From assembly GCA_965370495.1 (NCBI GenBank), contig CBDUUV010000100.1, positions 1 through 9,045 on the forward strand: a stretch of 9,045 nucleotides of DNA, in the 5' to 3' direction. Source of the stretch: Krumholzibacterium sp965370495. Its GTDB lineage: Bacteria; Krumholzibacteriota; Krumholzibacteriia; Krumholzibacteriales; Krumholzibacteriaceae. Below the pieces are notes generated by a model that was not told where the DNA came from, did not search any database, and saw only the letters and a program-made list of their open reading frames with translations. Positions 1-5,884 of this stretch are shown here, piece after piece. The first letter of the stretch is position 1. Every line of letters starts with the position of its first letter. Position numbers and translations under genes: made by a program.

Positions 1-1405
1 TCCATCCACCCATCAGGTAGACAGGTTTGACGATCCCGACAGATTCGAAATATGTAGCTTCCGCGACCATGATTGAATCTCCGTGAGCTGCCGCGTCAAC
101 CGCGTCCTGGATCGAATGTGCCGCCCAGGCTGATGTCGAATAAGGATACTGATTGTTGCCGGCAGGGCTGACGTACCTGTAGGGACTCCCCTCGATCGTA
201 AAAACATCATCGCTCGTATCGTATCCGCCCGTGGTCCCGCCGTACCAGGCGGTGACCCTTATTTTGACTGTGGATACAGGAAGATCATCGACATTCCATA
301 CAAAAGAATTAACACCGGAGATCCCGCTGGCGAGCGTGTAGTCGTAGTTGTCACCGCTATCGATACTAAGCAGGATGCTCAGTGAATCCGGAATCGCTCT
401 GCCGGTTGTCCAACTGATCGTATAGTCTTGTCCCACTTCCAGGATCTCCCCGCCATCGGGGTCATTTACACGTACGAGGACAGTACTGGGCTGATATGTT
501 ATCTGCCGGGTACCCGAGCCGATACCATTGACGCCATATTTTACATACCCGAATCCGTCCAGGCCCCAGTCGGCACCCCAGCTGTTCTTGATGATCCAGG
601 CGCCTTCACCGCTACACTTCGTATCATCCCATCCAACGATCGCGACAGCGTGGTATCCGACAACCGCGTCCTCCGAGCTGAAACAACCTCCAATATAGTC
701 GTAGAATCGATCGACGACATCGATAGTTGTGTATACCGGGCCGGTAAGAAGAGCTTCCTTGATCGAATTGATATCGTTGGATACGGAACTGTATCCCGTG
801 ATAGAGCCTACCGATTCACAGCTGGCCTGGGTACAGGGAAGATCATCACGGCCTTCGTAAGGGATACATGATTCCAGTACCTGGCCATAACCAAGCATTA
901 TCTGATAAGCAGCGGTCGAGAATCCACCATCGCAGCCTGCTCCATAGGTGTTGCAGTAGAGAGTCTGGGCCTCTGAAAGGGCCTCTTTCCTCTGGTCGAA
1001 TATCATCATATGGGATTCGAGCTGGGCGACAGCCGCAAAAGCCCAGCACGCTCCGCAACCGGCCTGGTCTCTTGCTTCGGTAGTGCCGTACATCGTTCGC
1101 CAGTCGAAGATCTCATCGTATAGATTTCCTGCCGGGGCTTTGATCACGGGAAGGCCGCTCTCAGTGCCGGGAGGTTCAGGAAGAACACCACAGAGAGCTC
1201 TTTTCTCGGCGTCCGACAAGTGCGAAACAGATGTTGTTCCAGCTATCCAGTCCTGTCCCTTTCCCTGTATTTCTCTGTTGATTCTGTCGATCCTCTGCTG
1301 CTCCGTCTCGGTTTCCGCAAACGACAGGTTCGAGAAAGTTGTTAAAGCGACAAGAAATATGGCGAGGCAGGAGAATAGACTTTTTGATGACCATCGGATG
1401 TGCAT
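1..1405 (-). CDS. Secreted papain-like (C1A) cysteine peptidase with C-terminal beta-sandwich and beta-helix-like region, partial
   Basis: Reading the minus strand from ATG at 1405 gives 468 codons with no stop, so the C-terminus lies beyond the left edge. Residues 1-30 form a signal peptide (basic start, hydrophobic core, cleavage likely after LSFA), so the enzyme should be exported. Residues 31 to about 100 look like a short propeptide. The peptidase domain (about 100-305) has oxyanion Gln114 and nucleophile Cys120 in QAGCGACWAF, the GCDGG motif at 157-161, His252 in YHAVAIVGWD and Asn274 in IIKNSWG, so it looks active. Residues about 311-395 begin with DPDGGEILEVGQDYTISW, which resembles the Kre9/KNH-like beta-sandwich domain that follows secreted proteases in FCB bacteria. 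From 409 on (YVSPAGNNQ, then SIQDAVDAAAHGDSIMVAEA) the sequence resembles the start of a right-handed beta-helix. The start is supported by AAGAAAGG 7 nt upstream. It is divergent from the moxR operon. Likely roles are extracellular protein degradation or processing; the substrate is unknown. Confidence 0.93.
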   Translation of the reverse strand, partial: MHIRWSSKSLFSCLAIFLVALTTFSNLSFAETETEQQRIDRINREIQGKGQDWIAGTTSVSHLSDAEKRALCGVLPEPPGTESGLPVIKAPAGNLYDEIFDWRTMYGTTEARDQAGCGACWAFAAVAQLESHMMIFDQRKEALSEAQTLYCNTYGAGCDGGFSTAAYQIMLGYGQVLESCIPYEGRDDLPCTQASCESVGSITGYSSVSNDINSIKEALLTGPVYTTIDVVDRFYDYIGGCFSSEDAVVGYHAVAIVGWDDTKCSGEGAWIIKNSWGADWGLDGFGYVKYGVNGIGSGTRQITYQPSTVLVRVNDPDGGEILEVGQDYTISWTTGRAIPDSLSILLSIDSGDNYDYTLASGISGVNSFVWNVDDLPVSTVKIRVTAWYGGTTGGYDTSDDVFTIEGSPYRYVSPAGNNQYPYSTSAWAAHSIQDAVDAAAHGDSIMVAEATYFESVGIVKPVYLMGGW

Positions 1406-1412
1406 ACTTCGA

Positions 1413-1420
1413 CCTTTCTT
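1413..1420 (-). promoter_or_regulatory. Ribosome binding site of the C1 peptidase
   Basis: On the minus strand AAGAAAGG lies 7 nt before the ATG at 1405. It fits a Shine-Dalgarno sequence and decides the start over the other minus-frame ATG at 1394, which is out of frame with the protease. Confidence 0.6.
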
Positions 1421-1444
1421 GAAAAAGCTCAAATACTTCTTATC

Positions 1445-1473
1445 ATTATAACAGTTAACAGGAATTTTTTCCA
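1445..1473 (-). promoter_or_regulatory. Candidate sigma70-type promoter for the C1 peptidase
   Basis: The minus strand has a perfect TATAAT (complement of 1445-1450). Seventeen bases upstream is TGGAAA (complement of 1468-1473), matching 4 of 6 bases of the TTGACA consensus. Transcription would start near 1438 and give a leader of roughly 30 nt with the AAGAAAGG site in it. Spacing and the -10 box are good; the -35 is only fair. Confidence 0.5.
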
Positions 1474-1477
1474 TGAG

Positions 1478-1492
1478 TAATAATGATTATTG
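1478..1492. promoter_or_regulatory. Candidate Fur/PerR-family operator (7-1-7 inverted repeat)
   Basis: The bases TAATAAT-G-ATTATTG form a 7-1-7 arrangement with six perfectly paired inner positions (AATAAT/ATTATT). Compared with the known consensus TGATAATNATTATCA (Fur) or TTATAATNATTATAA (PerR), 11 of 14 arm positions match either one. It sits just upstream of the -35 of the peptidase promoter and about 110 bp upstream of the candidate moxR -35, so it could act on one or both. AT-rich palindromes also arise by chance. Confidence 0.3.
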
Positions 1493-1502
1493 ATTGCTTT
1501 TG

Positions 1503-1531
1503 CCGGTGGCTGCGGTACAGAGCCATTCCGG
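1503..1531. repeat. Imperfect inverted repeat (stem-loop)
   Basis: CCGG-TGGCT at 1503-1511 can pair with AGCCA at 1521-1525 and CCGG at 1528-1531, with TT at 1526-1527 bulged and a 9-nt loop. No T-run follows it on either strand, so it does not look like a terminator. It may be a regulator site or chance structure. Confidence 0.3.
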
Positions 1532-1599
1532 GCGGGGAGATTTGCCACAACCGGAACTTTTCCTGAAGGAGCGTATATAAAAAGTCTGGACACAGGTGT

Positions 1600-1629
1600 T
1601 TGACCTTGAAAGAAGCAGAGTTTTATATT
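1600..1629 (+). promoter_or_regulatory. Candidate sigma70-type promoter of the moxR-bat operon
   Basis: TTGACC (1600-1605, 5 of 6 to consensus) is followed after 18 bp by TATATT (1624-1629, 5 of 6). Transcription would start near 1636, leaving a leader of about 110 nt before the moxR start at 1749 with the GC hairpin close to its 5' end. Confidence 0.5.
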
Positions 1630-1644
1630 AGATTCTGCAACAAT

Positions 1645-1660
1645 CCGGCCGGAGGGCCGG
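1645..1660 (+). promoter_or_regulatory. GC-rich hairpin in the moxR leader
   Basis: CCGGCC (1645-1650) and GGCCGG (1655-1660) form a perfect 6-bp stem closed by GGAG. It lies about 10 nt downstream of the predicted transcription start. There is no T-run after it, so it is more likely a 5'-stabilising or regulatory hairpin than a terminator. It matches no riboswitch class that I recognise. Confidence 0.4.
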
Positions 1661-1735
1661 CAAGAGGGTGAAAAAACGTAACGAATTAAGTAACACCAAT
1701 ATAGAACTAATGCTGATGATCTGCGGTTTTTAGAT

Positions 1736-1741
1736 GAGGAG
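1736..1741 (+). promoter_or_regulatory. Ribosome binding site deciding the moxR start
   Basis: GAGGAG lies 7 nt before ATG at 1749, whereas the in-frame ATG at 1734 overlaps this site and has no Shine-Dalgarno sequence of its own. The start at 1749 is therefore preferred. Confidence 0.7.
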
Positions 1742-1748
1742 CGGTGAA

Positions 1749-2738
1749 ATGGCTATTGATGTAAAGAAGATCGGCGAGAAAGTGGAGAAGGAAAGCGCCG
1801 TTCTTGACCAGGTCAGGAGCGAGATTCAGAAAGTTATCATAGGCCAGGAGTATATGATCGAGAGACTCCTCGTGGGGCTTTTATGCAACAACCACGTATT
1901 GATAGAGGGTGTCCCCGGGCTTGCCAAGACACTTGCCGTAACGACCCTTGCAAGAACGGTGAAAGCCTCATTCCAGCGGATACAGTTTACTCCGGACCTC
2001 CTTCCGGCCGATCTTATCGGAACGTTGATATATAATCCGCGATCCGGCGACTTTACCACGAAGAAAGGGCCGCTTTTTGCCAATATCATCCTTGCCGATG
2101 AGATCAACAGGGCGCCGGCAAAGGTCCAGAGCGCGCTTCTCGAGGCGATGCAGGAGAGGCAGGTGACGATCGGGGAGGAAAGCCATTTACTTGACGATCC
2201 GTTCATGGTGCTGGCTACCCAGAATCCCATAGAGCAGGAAGGGACATATCCGCTTCCCGAGGCGCAGATCGACAGGTTCATGCTCAAGCTCGTAGTGACA
2301 TATCCGAGCAGGGAAGAGGAGAAAAAGATTCTTCAGAAGATGGCGACGAGCGACCCGAACCTCGAAGTAAACTCTGTTATCGAATCATCCGATATCCTCC
2401 GGCTCAGGAACTTGACCGACGAGATCTACATGGATGAGAAGGTAGAAGATTACATTATCGATATCGTCCAGGCGACAAGGGTACCCGGGGAATACGGGCT
2501 TGATGTAGCAGGGCTGATCCAGTATGGAGCATCACCAAGGGCGACGATATTTCTGGCCATGGCTTCAAGAGCCCACGCGCTTCTGCAGGGTCGGGGGTAT
2601 GTGACGCCTCAGGATGTCAAATCGATAGGTATGGATGTTCTCAGGCACAGGGTGATCGTTACATATGAGGCCGAAGCAGAAGAAAAGACTTCCGAGGATG
2701 TTGTCACCTCGATATTTGACAACGTGCCTGTGCCCTGA
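1749..2738 (+). CDS. moxR: MoxR-family AAA+ ATPase
   Basis: A 329-residue AAA+ ATPase of the MoxR family, cytoplasmic, the first gene of the operon. With the start at 1749, Walker A is GVPGLAKT (54-61) and Walker B is IILADEI, with acidic residues Asp117-Glu118. Sensor 1 is Asn159 in ATQNPIEQEGTYPLPEAQ, an arginine in QIDRF (176) is the likely finger, and sensor 2 is GASPRA with Arg264. Length and motif order are normal for the family, so it should hydrolyse ATP. Family members work with VWA/MIDAS proteins in chaperone-like maturation or activation of envelope or metal-containing proteins. Here it is followed by a DUF58 protein and two VWA proteins, the usual partners. An in-frame ATG at 1734 would add five residues but lies on the ribosome binding site. 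Expression is probably from the promoter at 1600-1629. Confidence 0.95.
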   Translation: MAIDVKKIGEKVEKESAVLDQVRSEIQKVIIGQEYMIERLLVGLLCNNHVLIEGVPGLAKTLAVTTLARTVKASFQRIQFTPDLLPADLIGTLIYNPRSGDFTTKKGPLFANIILADEINRAPAKVQSALLEAMQERQVTIGEESHLLDDPFMVLATQNPIEQEGTYPLPEAQIDRFMLKLVVTYPSREEEKKILQKMATSDPNLEVNSVIESSDILRLRNLTDEIYMDEKVEDYIIDIVQATRVPGEYGLDVAGLIQYGASPRATIFLAMASRAHALLQGRGYVTPQDVKSIGMDVLRHRVIVTYEAEAEEKTSEDVVTSIFDNVPVP

Positions 2739-2785
2739 TCGCCGCGCGGGAAGAACCGGTAACCCTTTAGTGATATGGTTGTGCC

Positions 2786-3661
2786 ATGATCCCTGAAGAA
2801 CTGGCAAAGAAGATACGAATACTCCAGATAACAACCCGGAAAGTCATAAATGATGTTCTGGCCGGTGAGTATGGGAGTGTGTTCCGCGGGCGCGGCATGG
2901 AATTCGACGAGGTACGCGAATATATGCCCGGGGATGATATCCGTACGATCGACTGGAATGTCACTGCGCGGACCGGTACGCCTTTCGTGAAAAGGTATGT
3001 CGAGGAAAGAGAGCTTACCGTCATTTTCCTTGTCGACCTTTCCGCGTCGGGGGCCTTCGGAAGCGTGAACAAGTTGAAGAACGAGGTTGCCGCAGAGTTC
3101 TGTTCACTGCTTGCATTCTCGGCCGTAAAGAATAATGACAAGGTCGGGCTGATCGTTTTTACCGACCAGGTTGAGATGTTCATTCCTCCGAAGAAAGGTA
3201 CACAGCATGTGCTCAGGGTGATCAGGGAACTTCTGGATTTTACCCCGAGAAAGGCAAAGACGGATATCGTCGGGGCCCTTGACTATCTCGGCAGGGTTAC
3301 GACAAAACGAGCGGTCGTTTTTCTGGTCTCTGATTTTCAGGCGGAAGGTTTCGAGAAATCGATGAGGGTTATCGGCAAGCGGCATGACCTGGTTGCCGTG
3401 ACTGTGATAGATCCCAGGGAGATGAGCCTCCCGAATGTGGGGTTGATCGAACTCGAGGACGCCGAGACAGGTGAGATCGTGCTGGTGGATACGTCCAGTT
3501 CGGTTGTCAGAAAAAGATATGAGCGGCTCGGAAAGGACCAGTCAGCGGAATTCAGGGATCTTTTCGCGTCCATGGGAGTCGATCAGATAGAGGTTCGGAC
3601 AGACAAGGATTATATCCCCAACCTTGTAAGATTTTTCAGGTCGAGAGAAAGAAGGTACTGA
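2786..3661 (+). CDS. DUF58 family protein with MIDAS-type VWA-like fold
   Basis: A 291-residue DUF58 protein, the standard companion of MoxR. The signature region at 34-70 is clear (RGRGMEFDEVREYMPGDD, then IDWNVTARTG). A VWA-like core follows: DLSAS with Asp84, Ser86 and Ser88 gives the metal-binding DxSxS motif, with Thr159 in KTDIVGAL and Asp183 in FLVSDFQ as further MIDAS positions, so divalent metal binding is likely intact. There is no signal peptide or membrane segment, so it should be cytoplasmic, perhaps docking on the MoxR ATPase. It starts 47 bp after moxR. The in-frame TGA at 2771 leaves ATG 2786 as the only reasonable start. I see no good Shine-Dalgarno sequence before it, so translation could be weaker or depend on the gene before it. 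Molecular role beyond the MoxR partnership is not known. Confidence 0.92.
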   Translation: MIPEELAKKIRILQITTRKVINDVLAGEYGSVFRGRGMEFDEVREYMPGDDIRTIDWNVTARTGTPFVKRYVEERELTVIFLVDLSASGAFGSVNKLKNEVAAEFCSLLAFSAVKNNDKVGLIVFTDQVEMFIPPKKGTQHVLRVIRELLDFTPRKAKTDIVGALDYLGRVTTKRAVVFLVSDFQAEGFEKSMRVIGKRHDLVAVTVIDPREMSLPNVGLIELEDAETGEIVLVDTSSSVVRKRYERLGKDQSAEFRDLFASMGVDQIEVRTDKDYIPNLVRFFRSRERRY

Positions 3662-3664
3662 CAT

Positions 3665-4720
3665 ATGCCGGATGACCTCGGATTGAGTTTAAACAGAGGT
3701 AATACCCCGGAAAGCCGCGGCCCGGTGTTGATCGTGGTGCTTCTTGTCGTGGCCATACTTCTTTCCGGAGCAAACCTTGTTACAAAGCTTGCCGGCTGGA
3801 ATACCGGGAGCGATGCGCCTTCGGGCCTGAGCGGCGGCAAGCTCGAGGAATTGTCCCTCAAGCTCGAGGGGCAGCAGCTGCATGCGGCTGCCGCACGGTC
3901 GTGGATCGACTATCTCCTGGTCGCCCGCCCGGACACCAGGGAAAGTGCCGGGATATGGTACAGGATCGGAAGGCTCTACCAGGAAAATGGGGATTACGAG
4001 AGGAGCCTGGACGCCTACTATCGCAGTGAGACGATATTTACACTGAAGGATATTCAGCCCGAGATATCGCTCAGGGTTTCTGAATGCCTGGAAAGACTCG
4101 GCCATTTCGCCGCTCTTCGCCGGGAACTGGAGCGCAGGACAGCGTTCGAGCCGGGAGGCGAACCGGGTGGGGAGATCGTTGCCGAGATAGGAAACTGGAA
4201 GATCAGCCAGATCATGCTGGAGACGATGATAGAAGCTGAGGTCGACGCGCAGCTCGCGCGGGCCGCAGGCGGATTTCCCCCGGAAGAGATAAGGGCCCGG
4301 AAGGAGAAGCTTCTCGGAGATCTGCTCGGGGAAGGTGAGCGGCAGAAATGGCTCGAAAGGTTTATTGTCGAGGAACTCATCTATCGTATCGCCATGGAAG
4401 ATAAAATATATGAGACTGCTTCGTACAGGGAGCTTGTCAGGGATCTCGAGAAAAAGCTTATCGTACAAAAACGGATGGAGAACGAATACGCCGCCAGGAT
4501 TACAGTTACTGACGAGGAGATGAGGGCTTGGTACGAGAAAAACACGGATATGTTCAGAAAAGATGGGGTTACTAAGGGATTCGAAGAATCTGCAGGGCAG
4601 GTACATGCGTCGGTGCGTCTGGAGAAGGAAATGCAGGTACAGTCCATGTTTATCAGGGAGCTGATGGAAAAGTACGATGTAGTTATTCACCACGCGGCTC
4701 CAGCAGACGGCAGGGAATAG
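3665..4720 (+). CDS. Membrane-anchored TPR protein with SurA/PrsA-like chaperone segment lacking the parvulin domain
   Basis: A 351-residue protein starting 3 bp after the DUF58 stop, with GAAGG 9 nt before the ATG. Residues 20-40 form one transmembrane segment (VLIVVLLVVAILLSGANLV), so the rest is probably periplasmic. Residues about 60-160 look helical with TPR character, clearest at WYRIGRLYQENGDYERSLDA (98-117). Residues 171-300 resemble the N-terminal chaperone domain of SurA/PrsA foldases: IVAEIGNWKISQIMLETMI, a helical middle, then TVTDEEMRAWYEKNTDMF at 280-297. Such proteins would normally continue into a parvulin isomerase domain. Here the sequence passes after about ten residues to FEESAGQVHASVRLEKE (306-321) and ends with MEKYDVVIH, like the helix and strand that follow the isomerase domain. 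It may thus hold client or partner proteins without isomerase activity. The family assignment rests on motif memory and needs a profile search. I know no gene symbol for it. Confidence 0.8.
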   Translation: MPDDLGLSLNRGNTPESRGPVLIVVLLVVAILLSGANLVTKLAGWNTGSDAPSGLSGGKLEELSLKLEGQQLHAAAARSWIDYLLVARPDTRESAGIWYRIGRLYQENGDYERSLDAYYRSETIFTLKDIQPEISLRVSECLERLGHFAALRRELERRTAFEPGGEPGGEIVAEIGNWKISQIMLETMIEAEVDAQLARAAGGFPPEEIRARKEKLLGDLLGEGERQKWLERFIVEELIYRIAMEDKIYETASYRELVRDLEKKLIVQKRMENEYAARITVTDEEMRAWYEKNTDMFRKDGVTKGFEESAGQVHASVRLEKEMQVQSMFIRELMEKYDVVIHHAAPADGRE

Positions 4721-4732
4721 ATCGCGGGAGTT

Positions 4733-5869
4733 ATGATCAACCGGAAGAATAGAATACGGCTGTTTTCGGATGGGGAGTACGGGGCGGGAAGTATGACCCC
4801 GGCATCCATTTCAAATAGAGTGTGCCGGGTAGAAAATACGATCCCGGCATTCATTTCAAAGGAAAAATGCCGGGTGGGGTACTGTTTTCTTCTGCTTTTC
4901 TTTCTGACGGCCCTTGTCGCGGCCGCGTCTTCGTGCAGCGATGAAACGGGCCTTGACGGAAAAACCGGTGAATACGAGATAGACCTCGATTATATAAGGG
5001 GGCCTGTCGTTCTGAGAGTGGCTCTCAGCAGGAAAGAGCTGACCATCGCCGATCACCTGGATCTTCTGATCGAGGCGAAGGCGCGTGACGGGTATGTGGT
5101 CGAACTGCCGAAGTTCGGAGACAAACTCGATCAGTTCGGCATCGTCGATTACAGTAATCCTTCCGTAGAGCTGGAAGGCGATGGCACTGTTGTGACAAGG
5201 CGTATTTATGAGCTCGAGCCTTTTCTCTCGGGGACGTACAGGATCCCTCCGATGACCGTTACTTTCAGGCAGGAAGGTGATTCTCTCATCCATTCTGTCG
5301 AATCAGACACAATCAGTATAAATGTTCTTTCCATTCTTCCCGCTGACAGGGCCGAGTTGGAGATGAAAGATATTATCGGCCCCGCCTCGATTCCCGCAAG
5401 CCGTCTCTGGATCTATATTCTGGCGGGAAGCCTGATCGTGGCGGCCGGAGTGATCTTCCTGGTATTTTTCCTGAGAAGAAAAAAGGAAGCTGAAGTCAGA
5501 ATAATATCGGCTCACGAGATTGCCTTCGGGCGGCTCGAAAGACTTCTTGCCGAGGGGCTGATAGATGAAAAGAGGTATGGTGAGTTCACCGAAAGGGTAT
5601 CTGATATTCTACGTCACTATATCGAGGACCGCTTTGGTTTGAGAGCTCCTGAAAGGACGACCGAGGAATTCATCATCGAGGTAGGTGACGGGCTCCCCGT
5701 GGATTCGGGGCGCAAGGATATCCTGAAGGATTTTCTGTTGCACTGTGACCTTGTCAAGTTTGCCGCGCTCAAGCCATCCGCCGAAGATGTCAAACGGACT
5801 TTTGATACATGCAGGGATTTTATCGATGCAACAAAGAAACTGGAGGAGGTGGACGGGAAGGCCGCGTAG
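4733..5869 (+). CDS. BatD/DUF4381-like membrane protein; start uncertain because of in-frame repeats
   Basis: From ATG 4733 this is 378 residues, 12 bp after the preceding stop. A hydrophobic stretch YCFLLLFFLTALVAAASSC (50-68) looks like a signal peptide, possibly a lipoprotein one with Cys68, although Ala at -3 makes the lipobox imperfect. Residues about 80-200 are a beta-rich domain (VVLRVALSRKELTIADHLDL onward) like that of oxygen-tolerance BatD proteins. A membrane segment lies at 226-247, then RRKK and a cytoplasmic helical domain with GRLERLLAEGLIDEKRYGEF and DILRHYIEDRFGLRAPE-RTTEEF, typical of DUF4381/BatD C-termini. So the N-terminal domain should be periplasmic and the tail cytoplasmic, linking both sides. 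The first 47 residues are odd: they encode two repeats and would place an unusually long segment before the signal core. Alternative starts are ATG 4793 or GTG 4874; the latter gives a normal signal peptide but has a poor ribosome binding site. Gene position before batA fits a BatD-type role. Confidence 0.85.
   Translation: MINRKNRIRLFSDGEYGAGSMTPASISNRVCRVENTIPAFISKEKCRVGYCFLLLFFLTALVAAASSCSDETGLDGKTGEYEIDLDYIRGPVVLRVALSRKELTIADHLDLLIEAKARDGYVVELPKFGDKLDQFGIVDYSNPSVELEGDGTVVTRRIYELEPFLSGTYRIPPMTVTFRQEGDSLIHSVESDTISINVLSILPADRAELEMKDIIGPASIPASRLWIYILAGSLIVAAGVIFLVFFLRRKKEAEVRIISAHEIAFGRLERLLAEGLIDEKRYGEFTERVSDILRHYIEDRFGLRAPERTTEEFIIEVGDGLPVDSGRKDILKDFLLHCDLVKFAALKPSAEDVKRTFDTCRDFIDATKKLEEVDGKAA
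4791..4875. repeat. Two tandem 40-bp palindrome-bearing repeats, 45-bp period
   Basis: Unit 1 is 4791-4830 and unit 2 is 4836-4875; by my alignment 30 of 40 positions are identical. Each has CCCGGCA near the left and TGCCGGG at the right, able to form a 7-bp stem, and shares the inner CATTTCAAA. The unit period is 45 bp, that is 15 codons, so the frame of the overlapping gene is kept. It resembles REP-like or other small interspersed palindromic elements. The encoded peptides are also similar (MTPASISNRVCRVEN and TIPAFISKEKCRVGY). Confidence 0.85.
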
Positions 5870-5884
5870 AAAGTGGTCGCAGAT

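Larger units (their letters stand above)
1406..1733. other. Divergent intergenic region between C1 peptidase and moxR operon
   Basis: This stretch of 328 bp has no convincing gene. It holds a minus-strand promoter with TATAAT at 1445-1450, a 7-1-7 AT-rich palindrome at 1478-1492, an imperfect stem-loop at 1503-1531, a plus-strand promoter candidate at 1600-1629 and a GC hairpin at 1645-1660. I see no T-run terminator, as expected between divergent genes, and no tRNA. The segment from 1661 to 1733 is plain leader ending in the moxR ribosome binding site. Confidence 0.7.

Noticed and set aside
428..1451. Plus-strand open frames at 428-871, 868-1083 and 1083-1451
   Set aside because: All are antisense to the continuous minus-strand C1 peptidase, whose catalytic motifs are intact. 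They show no recognisable domains of their own.
1503..1531. Intrinsic terminator
   Set aside because: The stem-loop has no T-run on either strand and lies between divergent promoters, where a terminator is not needed.
3689..4693. Minus-strand open frame of 334 codons
   Set aside because: It mirrors the TPR/chaperone-like gene, and its translation looks like an off-frame shadow with no domain or ribosome binding site.
4791..4875. CRISPR array
   Set aside because: Only two diverged units with a 5-bp gap are present; there are no spacers of normal length and no cas genes.
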